Assembly: GCF_001885945.1 (NCBI RefSeq)
Contig: NZ_JXKQ01000008.1
Span: 51,986-115,985 of the forward strand
DNA from: Enterococcus hermanniensis
GTDB taxonomy: Bacteria; Bacillota; Bacilli; Lactobacillales; Enterococcaceae
DNA: 64,000 nucleotides
Reading direction: 5' to 3'
The notes beneath the pieces are model-generated. The model was not told the DNA's origin, ran no database searches, and worked only from the letters and a program-made list of their open reading frames with translations. This document shows positions 26,864 to 35,189 of this stretch, piece by piece. Numbering within the stretch: position 1 is the first letter of the stretch; every line of letters starts with the position of its first letter. A program made the translations under genes and the position numbers.

Positions 26864-27591
26864 CATTGTTATTAGATATTATTAATGGGTTAAATAAATT
26901 TTTAGGGTTCTTAGATATCAGTCCTAAATATCTGAATCGAGCTTATACAATATTAAGCATTTTACCGACACTTTACGTTTTACGCATTGTTTATGGCCTA
27001 TGGGACAATCAAAACTATCTTCAATTTTTCTTATATAGTTTAGTCTTTTTAGCTCTAATCTATTTTTCGGTATTAAATTTTTTCTATTACTTTTTAGATA
27101 AAAACTTAAAAATAGATATCACACAATTGTTTGTTAAATATTTGCCGGATGATGCATTCAATATTCAAAGTGAACAGACAAAACAAAATAAAAAGTTATT
27201 TGAACATGCGAAAGAAGTTGCGGTAGATTTTGATGAAGATTATCAATTGAGGTTGGTTGAAAACATCCAATCATTGGTTGATAAGCGAGAAATACTTACC
27301 AATGATTTGACTAAGCATGAGGGATTTTTGATCGAAGAAAACACACTATATCCTTATTACTATGTTAAACAAGTAGATGATCAAACGTATCAGCTGCAGA
27401 TTGGAAAAAGTTATCGAGAATTAGAAACCGTCGGAGTGATTCGCCAAGTAGAACCGTTAAATCCCATTGGTTTATTTATTGTTGGTGGAGATTTTGTTAA
27501 ACAGGGGATTCGTTATCATGAACCTTATCAACTAAAATTTTTAGCGAAAACCACGGAACCCGTTACCCGAAGCCGTCGAAGTAAAAAATAA
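26860..27591 (+). CDS. two-segment membrane protein of unknown function
   Basis: This 243-residue protein has two strongly hydrophobic segments (about 28-46 and 55-79). A C-terminal domain of about 160 polar residues follows, with a basic tail ending RSRRSKK. The basic end suggests that the C-terminal domain is cytoplasmic. I recognise no domain. It overlaps the preceding Ser/Thr-rich gene by four bases (ATGA), indicating translational coupling and perhaps a joint envelope role. A bidirectional terminator separates it from the convergent iron-binding lipoprotein gene. Confidence 0.75.
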   Translation: MTLLLDIINGLNKFLGFLDISPKYLNRAYTILSILPTLYVLRIVYGLWDNQNYLQFFLYSLVFLALIYFSVLNFFYYFLDKNLKIDITQLFVKYLPDDAFNIQSEQTKQNKKLFEHAKEVAVDFDEDYQLRLVENIQSLVDKREILTNDLTKHEGFLIEENTLYPYYYVKQVDDQTYQLQIGKSYRELETVGVIRQVEPLNPIGLFIVGGDFVKQGIRYHEPYQLKFLAKTTEPVTRSRRSKK

Positions 27592-27647
27592 AAGTCGTCT
27601 GACTAGAACACTCCTAAACAAAGGAGTGCTCGGTCAAACGACTTTTT
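27590..27647. terminator. bidirectional terminator between the membrane protein and iron lipoprotein genes
   Basis: The outer stem AAAAGTCGT pairs with ACGACTTTT and the inner stem CACTCCT pairs with AGGAGTG. A- and T-runs flank it, serving both converging genes. Confidence 0.85.
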
Positions 27648-28573
27648 TATTTAAGGACGTCTTTGATATTTTCGATAATTTTAGTATAAGCAATTGGTCC
27701 GTTATACAACCAACTTGAATTGCCATCGAATTCGTACAAGTGATTGTTCTTAACAGCAGGAATGCTGCTCCATAATGGGTCTTTAAACATCGCAGCACCA
27801 GTATCACTATTGACTAAGAACAAATAATCAGCATCTAGTTGAGAAAGACTTTCTAATGAAACTTGTGAGAAATCAGAAGTTGCTTTTTCGCTGATGTCTT
27901 TGGTTAATGTAGGAACTTCAAAACCTAACTCTTTATAGATTAATTCACCACTGGAACGGTTACTTGCAACCATAAAGGCAGAATTGTTCGTTACCCATAA
28001 TACAGCAGCCGATTTGCCTTCGATCTTATCTTTTAAATCTGTTTTAGTTTGTTTCACTAAGTCATCATAGTCAGTTTCGACTTTTTTTGCTTTGTCTTCT
28101 TTACCTAGTACCTTGGCGATATCTTCTAATTGTTCACGCCAAGTCACATCTTCACCATTTTTAACTACATAAGTAGGAGCGATTTTTGCGTACTCTTTGT
28201 ATTTGCCACCTTCTAATGTGCCATCGGAACCAATCAAAAGTAAATCAGGTTCAAATTTTAAAACGTCTTCATAAGGAAGGTCATAATTGATAGTGGGGAT
28301 ACCATCTAGTTTATCTTGTAAGTAATGTTGAATCTTTCCTTCACCAACAGTCCATTGAGCAACTGGTTTTTCATCTAGAGCCACCAAATAATCTTCTAAG
28401 TAAGAAGCAATGATTCGTTTAGGTTTTTTTGGAACGTCCACTTTATGATCTTGTGCATCTGTTAACGTACGCACGTCGCTTGATGTATCTTTAGTTTCGC
28501 TGCTTTGCCCACAAGCGGCTAAACTTAAAAGCGTTAACACTGAAACGGTTGTTAAAATTATTTTCTTGAACAT
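27647..28573 (-). CDS. iron-siderophore ABC transporter substrate-binding lipoprotein
   Basis: This class III (FecB/FhuD-type) binding protein captures an iron chelate at the cell surface. The lipobox LAAC gives lipidated Cys21. The mature domain shows the family pattern of two lobes joined by a long helix, for example PKRIIASYLEDYLVALDEKP and EPDLLLIGSDG. The 308 residues are typical. AAAGGGG precedes the ATG. It is transcribed away from the ATPase and permease genes it serves, from a promoter with an operator-like dyad, which suggests iron-dependent repression. The exact siderophore is unknown. Confidence 0.9.
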   Translation of the reverse strand: MFKKIILTTVSVLTLLSLAACGQSSETKDTSSDVRTLTDAQDHKVDVPKKPKRIIASYLEDYLVALDEKPVAQWTVGEGKIQHYLQDKLDGIPTINYDLPYEDVLKFEPDLLLIGSDGTLEGGKYKEYAKIAPTYVVKNGEDVTWREQLEDIAKVLGKEDKAKKVETDYDDLVKQTKTDLKDKIEGKSAAVLWVTNNSAFMVASNRSSGELIYKELGFEVPTLTKDISEKATSDFSQVSLESLSQLDADYLFLVNSDTGAAMFKDPLWSSIPAVKNNHLYEFDGNSSWLYNGPIAYTKIIENIKDVLK

Positions 28574-28593
28574 AAAAAAACCCCTTTAAAGTT

Positions 28594-28614
28594 AATTGAG
28601 AACACTTCTCAATT
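28594..28614. promoter_or_regulatory. operator-like dyad (candidate Fur box) at the binding-protein promoter
   Basis: AATTGAGAA and TTCTCAATT are perfect nine-base arms around CAC. The dyad lies at the expected transcription start of the minus-strand gene and shares AATTGAGAAC with the second dyad at 28693. A Fur-family metal repressor is the natural candidate. Confidence 0.65.
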
Positions 28615-28617
28615 GTT

Positions 28618-28646
28618 ATTATTGCTGAAAGTCTAGCACCTGTCAA
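28618..28646 (-). promoter_or_regulatory. promoter of the iron-binding lipoprotein gene
   Basis: On the minus strand a perfect TTGACA (28646-28641) and AATAAT (28623-28618) are spaced by 17 bases. The dyad lies directly downstream. Confidence 0.7.
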
Positions 28647-28670
28647 TAAGTAATTTTAATTAAATTGCAG

Positions 28671-28699
28671 TTGACGTAAAGATAAAATAAGGTGATAAT
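28671..28699 (+). promoter_or_regulatory. promoter of the iron transporter operon
   Basis: TTGACG and GATAAT are spaced by 17 bases. The -10 lies inside the dyad at 28693-28714. Confidence 0.65.
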
Positions 28700-28714
28700 T
28701 GAGAACGATTATCA
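28693..28714. promoter_or_regulatory. candidate Fur box overlapping the -10 of the iron transporter operon
   Basis: TGATAAT and ATTATCA are perfect seven-base arms around eight bases. The half-sites equal those of the classical Bacillus Fur consensus (TGATAAT-n-ATTATCA), although the spacing is longer. Overlap with the -10 fits repression by occlusion. Confidence 0.65.
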
Positions 28715-28732
28715 AAGAAATGAGGAAGATCG

Positions 28733-29521
28733 ATGACAAAATTGAAAACAAATGATCTTTCAATTGGGTACGACAAAAAAATCATTGTGAATGATATTAC
28801 AGTAGATATTCCAGATGGAAAGATCACTAGTTTGATTGGCCCAAATGGAAGTGGAAAATCAACTTTTTTAAAAGCTTTGGCCCGGATTTTAGAACCGGCT
28901 AAAGGCGATGTTTACATAGATGGTGAAAATGTCCAACACTTAGATACAAAAACAGTTGCTCAAAAGATTGCATCCTTGTCTCAAACAGCTACACAAGTGA
29001 ATGGTTTAACAGTTGAGGAAATCGTGGCATACGGCCGTTTTCCTTATCAAAAAGGTTTTGCTGGGTTGAAAGAAGAAGATCATCAATTGATCCAGTGGGC
29101 CCTAGAATCAACGAATCTAACAAAATTAAGACAGCGGACTTTACTGACATTGTCTGGTGGGCAACAACAACGAGTCTGGATTGCCATGGCTCTGGCTCAG
29201 GATACAGATATTTTAATTTTGGATGAACCGATCACGTTTTTAGATCCAGCGCATCAATTAGAAATTTTAGAATTATTGCAAGAAATCAATCATCAAGGAA
29301 AAACGATTTTGATGACGATTCATGATTTGAATCATGCTTCACGCTTTTCTGATTATTTATTAGGAATGAAAAAGGGTGAATTGATTTTTCAAGGCACACC
29401 GAAAGAAATTTTTACAGCGGACAAATTATTGAATCTTTTTGATATCCAAGCAACCTTTGCGACGTTACCTAATAGTGATAAGCCTATCGTGCTAACTTAC
29501 GATCTAGTAAAGGAGAGCTGA
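28733..29521 (+). CDS. iron-siderophore ABC transporter ATP-binding protein
   Basis: This FecE/FhuC-type ATPase powers siderophore import. Walker A GPNGSGKST (36-44), signature LSGGQQQR, Walker B ILILDEPITFLD and the H-loop TIHDLNH are intact. The 262 residues are typical. GAGGAAG precedes the ATG. It is first in an operon with two permeases, following with three-base spacing and then a four-base overlap. The promoter overlaps a Fur-like dyad. Confidence 0.94.
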   Translation: MTKLKTNDLSIGYDKKIIVNDITVDIPDGKITSLIGPNGSGKSTFLKALARILEPAKGDVYIDGENVQHLDTKTVAQKIASLSQTATQVNGLTVEEIVAYGRFPYQKGFAGLKEEDHQLIQWALESTNLTKLRQRTLLTLSGGQQQRVWIAMALAQDTDILILDEPITFLDPAHQLEILELLQEINHQGKTILMTIHDLNHASRFSDYLLGMKKGELIFQGTPKEIFTADKLLNLFDIQATFATLPNSDKPIVLTYDLVKES

Positions 29522-29524
29522 CGA

Positions 29525-30508
29525 ATGACGGAAAGAAAAGTATTTTTTCCTATTGTGATTTTAGGATTGGTCATTGCGATGTTTCTTTCTTTGCGATATG
29601 GAGCAGTAACCAGTAAGTGGACAGACGTAAGTCAGGCGTTGCTGCATTTTAATGCTAGCAATCAGGGGGAACAATTGGTTCGATATTTGAGATTACCAAG
29701 AATGATTGGAGCAGTATTAGTCGGAGCAGGTTTTGCAGTATCAGGAGCATTAATGCAAGGCATTACATCCAATCCAATCGCTGATTCAGGCCTATTGGGC
29801 ATCAATTCAGGTGCTAGTTTGGGGTTAGCGTTGATTTTTGCACTGACGGCCAATCCAGCCCCGATAGTTGGCTTAGCAGGATCATTTTTGGGTGCGTTAG
29901 TTGCGATCTTATTGATCTATTTAGTATCCACCCGAGTTTCGTTTGGCTTATCACCGGTACGGATTGTTTTATTGGGAGCCGCATTGAGTGCGTTTTTCTC
30001 AGCCATCAGTCAAAGCATCAATCTGATGTTTGACTTGAATCAATCGATGACGTTCTGGTTTGTTGGAGGAACAAGTAATATCACTTGGGAACAAGTAAGA
30101 ATTATTTTTCCAATCGTACTTATTGGTCTGATTGGCTCGTGCATGATCAGCTCTCAAGTCACCTTATTAAGTTTGGGTGATGAGACAGCTCTTAATTTAG
30201 GCCGAAACCCGAATCGAATTCGGCGGCTTAGCATGTTTTGTGTACTATTATTAGCAGGGAGCGCGGTATCGTTAGTTGGAACAATCAGTTTTATCGGGTT
30301 GATCGTTCCTCATATCGTTCGTTATTTTGTTGGTCATGATTATCGTTATGTTGTACCCGCTTCGGCGGTATTTGGGGCTTTATTTTTCGTAGTGGCAGAT
30401 GTCGCATCTCGTCTAGTAGCCCCACCACTTGAAACACCAACTGGAGTCATCATCACGATCATCGGTGTACCATTTTTACTTTTACAAATAAGGAAGGGAA
30501 GCTTATGA
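29525..30508 (+). CDS. iron-siderophore ABC transporter permease (subunit 1)
   Basis: This FecCD/BtuC-family permease has about ten membrane helices. LRLPRMIGAVLVGAGFAVSGALMQ is split here into LRLPRMIGAVLVGAG and AVSGALMQ; together with FIGLIVPHIVRYFVG it marks the family and the ATPase coupling region. The 327 residues are typical. It pairs with the next gene to form a heterodimeric channel. The start follows the ATPase stop by three bases, with AAGGAGA inside the ATPase 3' end. Confidence 0.94.
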   Translation: MTERKVFFPIVILGLVIAMFLSLRYGAVTSKWTDVSQALLHFNASNQGEQLVRYLRLPRMIGAVLVGAGFAVSGALMQGITSNPIADSGLLGINSGASLGLALIFALTANPAPIVGLAGSFLGALVAILLIYLVSTRVSFGLSPVRIVLLGAALSAFFSAISQSINLMFDLNQSMTFWFVGGTSNITWEQVRIIFPIVLIGLIGSCMISSQVTLLSLGDETALNLGRNPNRIRRLSMFCVLLLAGSAVSLVGTISFIGLIVPHIVRYFVGHDYRYVVPASAVFGALFFVVADVASRLVAPPLETPTGVIITIIGVPFLLLQIRKGSL

Positions 30509-31485
30509 GAAAAAAAATCGGATGGCTTTGTTTGTTATTATTGATGATCATCGGGATTTTTTTAAGTTTAACAGTTGGAACGAATAAACTTTCTTTCTAT
30601 GATTTAATGCAAGTTTTTCAAGGAACGGGAAGTAGAAGCCAGCAATTGATTATTTTTGATTTTCGCTTTCCACGGCTATTGGTTTCGATCCTGGCCGGAA
30701 TGGGACTGGCTGTTTCTGGTTATATCTTTCAAACGATCACGCACAATGATTTAGCCGATCCTGGAATTCTTGGGATTAACGCCGGAGCGGGTCTGACTGT
30801 TTTGATCTATTTAGGATTTTATGCGAGTGGAGAGAGCAGTTGGTTATTGCCATTTATTGCCTGTTTGGGTAGTTGTTTTGCTACAATATTGGTCTATTTT
30901 TTTGGTCGCCAATCGGAGCGAATCACTCCTAATCGTTTATTATTGTCAGGGGTCGCAGTCAATGCGGGGATCTCAGCTTTAACTTTATTAGGAACGATCC
31001 GTGTGTCAAAAGACAATTATCAATTCGTTACTTCATGGTTATCTGGAACTATTTGGGGAACGACTTGGCAGCATGTTTTTTTATTGCTACCATGGATCGT
31101 TTGTTTGATACCATTAGTAATGTCCAGAGGCCGCTATTTAGAAGTATTGGAATTGGGTGATGATGTAGCGGTTGGATTAGGTGTGAAACTTAAAAAGACA
31201 CAATTATTCTTTTTAATTTGTGCCGTCTGTTTAGCTGCAGTGAGTGTTTCAATCGCTGGTAGCATTAGTTTTATCGGGTTGATTGCTCCACATATCGCCC
31301 GTCAGATCACACGAAGAAAAAATAATCAAACGTTGGTAATGACAGCTTTGATCGGCGGGATCTTGTTATTATTTAGTGACGTGTTAGCGCGAGTGATTTT
31401 GCCTAGCGGCGAAATGGCCGCGGGAATTATTGTGTCATTGATTGGGGCACCATACTTTATTTTACAATTGCTTAAACGTGTATAG
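30505..31485 (+). CDS. iron-siderophore ABC transporter permease (subunit 2)
   Basis: This is the second FecCD-family permease, overlapping the first by four bases (ATGA), so translation is coupled. FDFRFPRLLVSILAG, FQTITHNDLADPGILG and FIGLIAPHIARQ are family segments. The 326 residues include about ten hydrophobic segments. It completes the importer with the two preceding genes and the divergent lipoprotein. AAGGAAG lies just upstream of the ATG. Confidence 0.94.
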   Translation: MRKKIGWLCLLLLMIIGIFLSLTVGTNKLSFYDLMQVFQGTGSRSQQLIIFDFRFPRLLVSILAGMGLAVSGYIFQTITHNDLADPGILGINAGAGLTVLIYLGFYASGESSWLLPFIACLGSCFATILVYFFGRQSERITPNRLLLSGVAVNAGISALTLLGTIRVSKDNYQFVTSWLSGTIWGTTWQHVFLLLPWIVCLIPLVMSRGRYLEVLELGDDVAVGLGVKLKKTQLFFLICAVCLAAVSVSIAGSISFIGLIAPHIARQITRRKNNQTLVMTALIGGILLLFSDVLARVILPSGEMAAGIIVSLIGAPYFILQLLKRV

Positions 31486-31501
31486 ATTGGAGTACTAGAA
31501 G

Positions 31502-32497
31502 ATGGTTTGGACAACGATTTGGAGTCATGCTCAACGCGGTGTTTTTGCGTACAGCGAGCACCAAGAGACGGTGGAGATATTGCTTAAACAAATCACTCCG
31601 ATTGAACAAATACGCTTGGTTTTTGCGAATGATTACGGAGATCAAATCCAATCGATTCGGCGATTAACAATTCAATCAAATGAATGTATGGAACGAGTTA
31701 AATCATTCTCGCTTGCGCCAGGGGAGTTTTATCAAACGCAAACTATTCCAATTGATCCGAAGGCTTCAAAATGGAAAATTAGTTTTGAAGCAACACCACT
31801 AGAAAGTGGTTATGCCTTTAATGATGCTGATTTTTTACCAGAAAAAGGAAGAGCTGATTTTTGTACTGGTTTACTGACGATCGAAGCGGATGTCGAAGGA
31901 GAATGTATCCTTGCTTTAGGTGATTCTCTGACAGAAGGTGCTACTTGGACAGCGCCCTTGCAACGTCAATTACGTCAAAAAAATCTTTTTTTAGTCAATC
32001 AAGGAATCAATGGAAGTTTTCTATTAAAGGACAGTAGTGGAAATGAAGCGACTACTAGTAACAATAGCTTATTCTACGGTTATGCTAGTTTTAAACGTTT
32101 AAAAAGATGTTTAGACAGTCATCAAAATGTAAAAAAAGTGATTATCTTTTTGGGAGCGAATGATCTGATCCATGGAGAATTGGATCTGCAGCGTTTTCAA
32201 GCAGCGATTAACCAATTGATTGATTATTGTATAGAAAGAAGTATTGATTACCGACTGTGTACGCTGACGCCATGTTTAGGTTATCCAGGAATGGATGCAA
32301 CTAAAGAAAATACCCGGCAACAAATCAATCACTGGTTACGGAAAAAACAAGAAACATTGTGGGATTTTGCGGCGATGGTTGAAGAAAAGGGTCAATTGTT
32401 TTCAAGCTATGACAGTGGTGATCATTTGCATCTTAATGCAATTGGTGGTCTGGTAATCGCACGTCAAATTTCTAGTGATTTCTTTAAAGGGGAGTGA
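31502..32497 (+). CDS. SGNH/GDSL hydrolase linked to the iron transporter
   Basis: This 331-residue protein has an N-terminal beta-rich domain (about 1-130) and an SGNH esterase domain. GDSLTEG carries the nucleophile Ser142, NQGINGS supplies the block II Gly, LGANDL the block III Asn, and GDHLHLNAIGG the Asp-His pair. There is no signal peptide, so it is cytoplasmic. It follows the second permease by 16 bases and shares its transcript. Its place in the operon suggests that it may hydrolyse the imported ferric-siderophore ester, but this is inference; a polysaccharide deacetylase role is possible. Confidence 0.88.
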   Translation: MVWTTIWSHAQRGVFAYSEHQETVEILLKQITPIEQIRLVFANDYGDQIQSIRRLTIQSNECMERVKSFSLAPGEFYQTQTIPIDPKASKWKISFEATPLESGYAFNDADFLPEKGRADFCTGLLTIEADVEGECILALGDSLTEGATWTAPLQRQLRQKNLFLVNQGINGSFLLKDSSGNEATTSNNSLFYGYASFKRLKRCLDSHQNVKKVIIFLGANDLIHGELDLQRFQAAINQLIDYCIERSIDYRLCTLTPCLGYPGMDATKENTRQQINHWLRKKQETLWDFAAMVEEKGQLFSSYDSGDHLHLNAIGGLVIARQISSDFFKGE

Positions 32498-32507
32498 TCC
32501 CCTTTTT
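32486..32507 (+). terminator. terminator of the iron uptake operon
   Basis: AAAGGGGA pairs with TCCCCTTT across GTGA, followed by T-rich sequence. The hydrolase stop codon lies in the loop. Confidence 0.8.
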
Positions 32508-32552
32508 ATTTTGCTCAGACTTTGCTATTCTTTTTACTAAGAAGGTGATAGG

Positions 32553-33122
32553 GTGGAAAAAGATGTATTACGCCAACAAGCAATCAAACGATTGATTGAG
32601 TTAGCAAAAAGTGAAACACGTCAAATCCAAGTCAATCAAATATATGACCATTTTTTTGAAAGTTCTATTTGGAAGTCAGCCGAGACAATTGGGGTGACAA
32701 AAGCAACCAAAATCGAATTTCCGACAGAAATATTGATCCAAAAAGCTTTTGCAGCAGGAAAAAAAATCGCTGTGCCGAAATCTTTACCTAAAGGAAAAAT
32801 GGTTTTTCATTGGGTGGATCCTGCGACAGACTATCAAACAACGAAATTCGGTGTCGAAGAACCTGAAGTTGAGGCAGTCGCACTGCCTGAGACAATCGAC
32901 TTATTGATCGTTCCTGGTCTATGTTTTAATCATAAAAAGTATCGGATCGGTTTTGGTGGTGGCTATTATGATCGCTATTTAGAAAATTATCAAGGCCATA
33001 CGGTCAGTTTCGTTTTTAAAGAACAAATTTTTGAGAATTGGCAGCCAGAAAAATTTGATCAAGCGATCGATCAGTTGATTTTGGCTAAAAAATTGAAAGA
33101 GGGACAGCATGAGAAGAAATAA
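32553..33122 (+). CDS. 5-formyltetrahydrofolate cyclo-ligase
   Basis: This enzyme converts 5-formyl-THF to 5,10-methenyl-THF with ATP, recycling a stored folate form. The C-terminal ATP-binding signature GFGGGYYDRYL is intact, as is the folate-binding segment near KYRIGF. The 189 residues are typical. The start is GTG at 32553 with AAGGTGATAGG upstream. Its 3' end overlaps the rhomboid gene by 14 bases, as in the Bacillus yqgN-yqgP arrangement. Confidence 0.94.
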   Translation: MEKDVLRQQAIKRLIELAKSETRQIQVNQIYDHFFESSIWKSAETIGVTKATKIEFPTEILIQKAFAAGKKIAVPKSLPKGKMVFHWVDPATDYQTTKFGVEEPEVEAVALPETIDLLIVPGLCFNHKKYRIGFGGGYYDRYLENYQGHTVSFVFKEQIFENWQPEKFDQAIDQLILAKKLKEGQHEKK

Positions 33123-33777
33123 ACCTTATGTTATGTATACGATTTTCGCAATAAATACAGTTGTTTTTTTACTGCAGTATCTATTACCTAATTTAGCGAT
33201 TGAGAATCAGTTAGGGATGTTTGCTCCATCAATCGTTTTTCAGCATCAGTATTGGCGGTTCATTACACCGATGGTCATTCATTTCGGTTTGATGCATTTT
33301 GCCTTGAATAGTGTAGTCCTTTATTACATGGGGCAACAGTGTGAAGCGATTTTTGGTCACTGGCGTTTCGCGATTATTTACTTGCTAAGCGGTGTAATGG
33401 GAAATTTAGCTAGTTTTGCTTTTAATCAACCAACAACTTTATCAGGAGGAGCCAGTACGGCACTTTTTGGTTTGTTTGGTGCCTTTTTGATTGTGGGATT
33501 ACATTATCGCGATAATCCTAATATTCAAGCGTTGACTCGTCAGTTTGGTTTATTCATTTTAATGAATCTTGCTTTCGGGGTATTTGATTCTACGATTGAT
33601 ATTTGGGGTCATTTAGGCGGTATCGCTGGAGGGCTTTTCTCAGGCTGGGCATTAGCAGTTCCTTTTTCTAAAGATCGTTTTACAACGAGAGAACGGGTGA
33701 CCGCCGCTTTATTATTTGTTTTTGTTGCAGTCATTTGTATTCTTTTTGGAATTAGAAAATTCGGCTTATTAAATTAA
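33109..33777 (+). CDS. rhomboid family intramembrane serine protease
   Basis: This 222-residue protein has six or seven hydrophobic segments and the rhomboid catalytic dyad Ser116 (GGASTALFG) and His168 (GHLGGIAGG). The usual GxSG reads GAST, a change at the residue after Ser; this is probably tolerated. HxxxN-like residues in HFGLMHFALN sit in the second helix. It overlaps the cyclo-ligase gene and is co-transcribed with it. Substrates cannot be inferred. The related Bacillus YqgP acts in membrane protein quality control. Confidence 0.93.
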   Translation: MRRNKPYVMYTIFAINTVVFLLQYLLPNLAIENQLGMFAPSIVFQHQYWRFITPMVIHFGLMHFALNSVVLYYMGQQCEAIFGHWRFAIIYLLSGVMGNLASFAFNQPTTLSGGASTALFGLFGAFLIVGLHYRDNPNIQALTRQFGLFILMNLAFGVFDSTIDIWGHLGGIAGGLFSGWALAVPFSKDRFTTRERVTAALLFVFVAVICILFGIRKFGLLN

Positions 33778-33803
33778 TACGAGCATTAGGCTCGTATTTT
33801 TTT
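33776..33803 (+). terminator. terminator of the rhomboid gene
   Basis: AATACGAGC pairs with GCTCGTATT across ATTAG, followed by seven T. Confidence 0.92.
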
Positions 33804-33997
33804 ATTGAAATAAGTTAATGCCTTAAATAAATAGGATTGAAAAGAGCTAAAGGACCGCTTTTTTATTCAAAAATAATCTTTTTCGGTTTGCTAGGGATGA
33901 GACAATACTATAAAATACAATTTGAAGAAAAATTTTTTTAGAAATTTGGGCTATAAAAATAGCAATTTTTTCTGTATAATACTGGGGATGTGTTTTG

Positions 33998-34204
33998 ATG
34001 GAAAGTTTATATGATGTACAACAGTTATTGAAACAATTCGGCATTTATGTTTACGTCGGAAAAAGAATCTATGATATTGAATTGATGCAGCTCGAACTGA
34101 AGAATTTGTATGAGGGGCGGCTGATCGATCGTGATACCTATCTACAAGGCTGGAGCATCTTAAAACGGGAACATCACATTGAAGAAAGTCGAGAAGGTGA
34201 CTAG
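33998..34204 (+). CDS. yqgQ: YqgQ family small protein
   Basis: The 68-residue protein matches the DUF910/YqgQ family, a small helical protein of unknown function usually encoded just before glucokinase. Segments SLYDVQQLLKQFGIYVYVGKR are split here as YDVQQLLKQFG and YVYVGKR. I chose ATG 33998 with GGGG at 33984-33987; a TTG one codon earlier is also in frame. A perfect TATAAT at 33975-33980 is close upstream but overlaps a short leader and lacks a good -35. The stop is one base before the glcK ATG. Confidence 0.88.
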   Translation: MESLYDVQQLLKQFGIYVYVGKRIYDIELMQLELKNLYEGRLIDRDTYLQGWSILKREHHIEESREGD

Positions 34205-34205
34205 T

Positions 34206-35162
34206 ATGGATAAAAAATTATTAGGAATTGATTTAGGCGGGACAACGGTTAAGTTTGCAATTTTGACTGAAGACGGAGAAATCCAACAAAAATGGAGTAT
34301 TGAGACCAATATTCTAGATGATGGCTCACATATTGTACCAGATATCATTGGTTCAATTAATCATCATTTGTCTTTATATGGAATGACTTCAGATCAATTT
34401 GTTGGTATCGGTATGGGAACTCCTGGGAGTGTAGATATCGAGGCTGGAACAGTTATCGGGGCTTACAACTTAAACTGGACAACCTTGCAACAAGTCAAAA
34501 AAGAAATCGAAAAAGGGACTAATATCAAATTTACGATTGATAACGATGCCAATGTTGCTGCATTAGGCGAACGTTGGAAAGGTGCCGGTGATAATGAACC
34601 TGATGTGATCTTCATGACGTTAGGAACAGGTGTTGGTGGCGGCATTATCATGAACGGTGAATTACTTCATGGAGCAGCTGGTTGTGCCGGTGAGATTGGA
34701 CATGTTACTGTAGATCCTCTTGGGTTTGAATGTACATGTGGCAAACGTGGCTGTCTAGAAACCGTAGCAAGTGCAACCGGTGTTGTACGTGTGGCTCGTC
34801 AATTAGCCGAAGAGTATGCTGGCGGTTCTAAATTAAAAGCTCGTCTAGATAATGGTGAAGACATCACAAGTAAAGATGTTTTTGAATTAGCTGAAGAAGA
34901 ACAAGATGACCTAGCATTGATGGTCATTGATAAAGTTACTTTCTATCTTGGTTTAGCTTGCGGTAACTTAGGAAATACATTAAACCCTTCATCAATTGTT
35001 ATTGGTGGTGGTGTTTCAGCAGCCGGTGAATTTTTACGTAGCCGAGTAGAAAAATACTTTAAAGAATTTACTTTCCCACAAGTTCGTGAAAGTACAAAAA
35101 TCAAATTAGCAGAATTAGGAAATGAAGCGGGCGTGATCGGCGCTGCATCATTGGCTAAATAG
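34206..35162 (+). CDS. glcK: ROK family glucokinase
   Basis: GlcK phosphorylates glucose with ATP. The N-terminal phosphate-binding motif is GIDLGGTTVK, and the ROK zinc motif is CTCGKRGCLE. The 318 residues are typical. I placed the start at ATG 34206 (MDKKLLGIDL), which follows AAGGTGA and the yqgQ stop; the frame opens nine codons earlier inside yqgQ. The order rhomboid-yqgQ-glcK-rhodanese is conserved in Firmicutes. Confidence 0.96.
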   Translation: MDKKLLGIDLGGTTVKFAILTEDGEIQQKWSIETNILDDGSHIVPDIIGSINHHLSLYGMTSDQFVGIGMGTPGSVDIEAGTVIGAYNLNWTTLQQVKKEIEKGTNIKFTIDNDANVAALGERWKGAGDNEPDVIFMTLGTGVGGGIIMNGELLHGAAGCAGEIGHVTVDPLGFECTCGKRGCLETVASATGVVRVARQLAEEYAGGSKLKARLDNGEDITSKDVFELAEEEQDDLALMVIDKVTFYLGLACGNLGNTLNPSSIVIGGGVSAAGEFLRSRVEKYFKEFTFPQVRESTKIKLAELGNEAGVIGAASLAK

Positions 35163-35189
35163 AAAAAGCAGCAAGGAAGGAATCGATTT

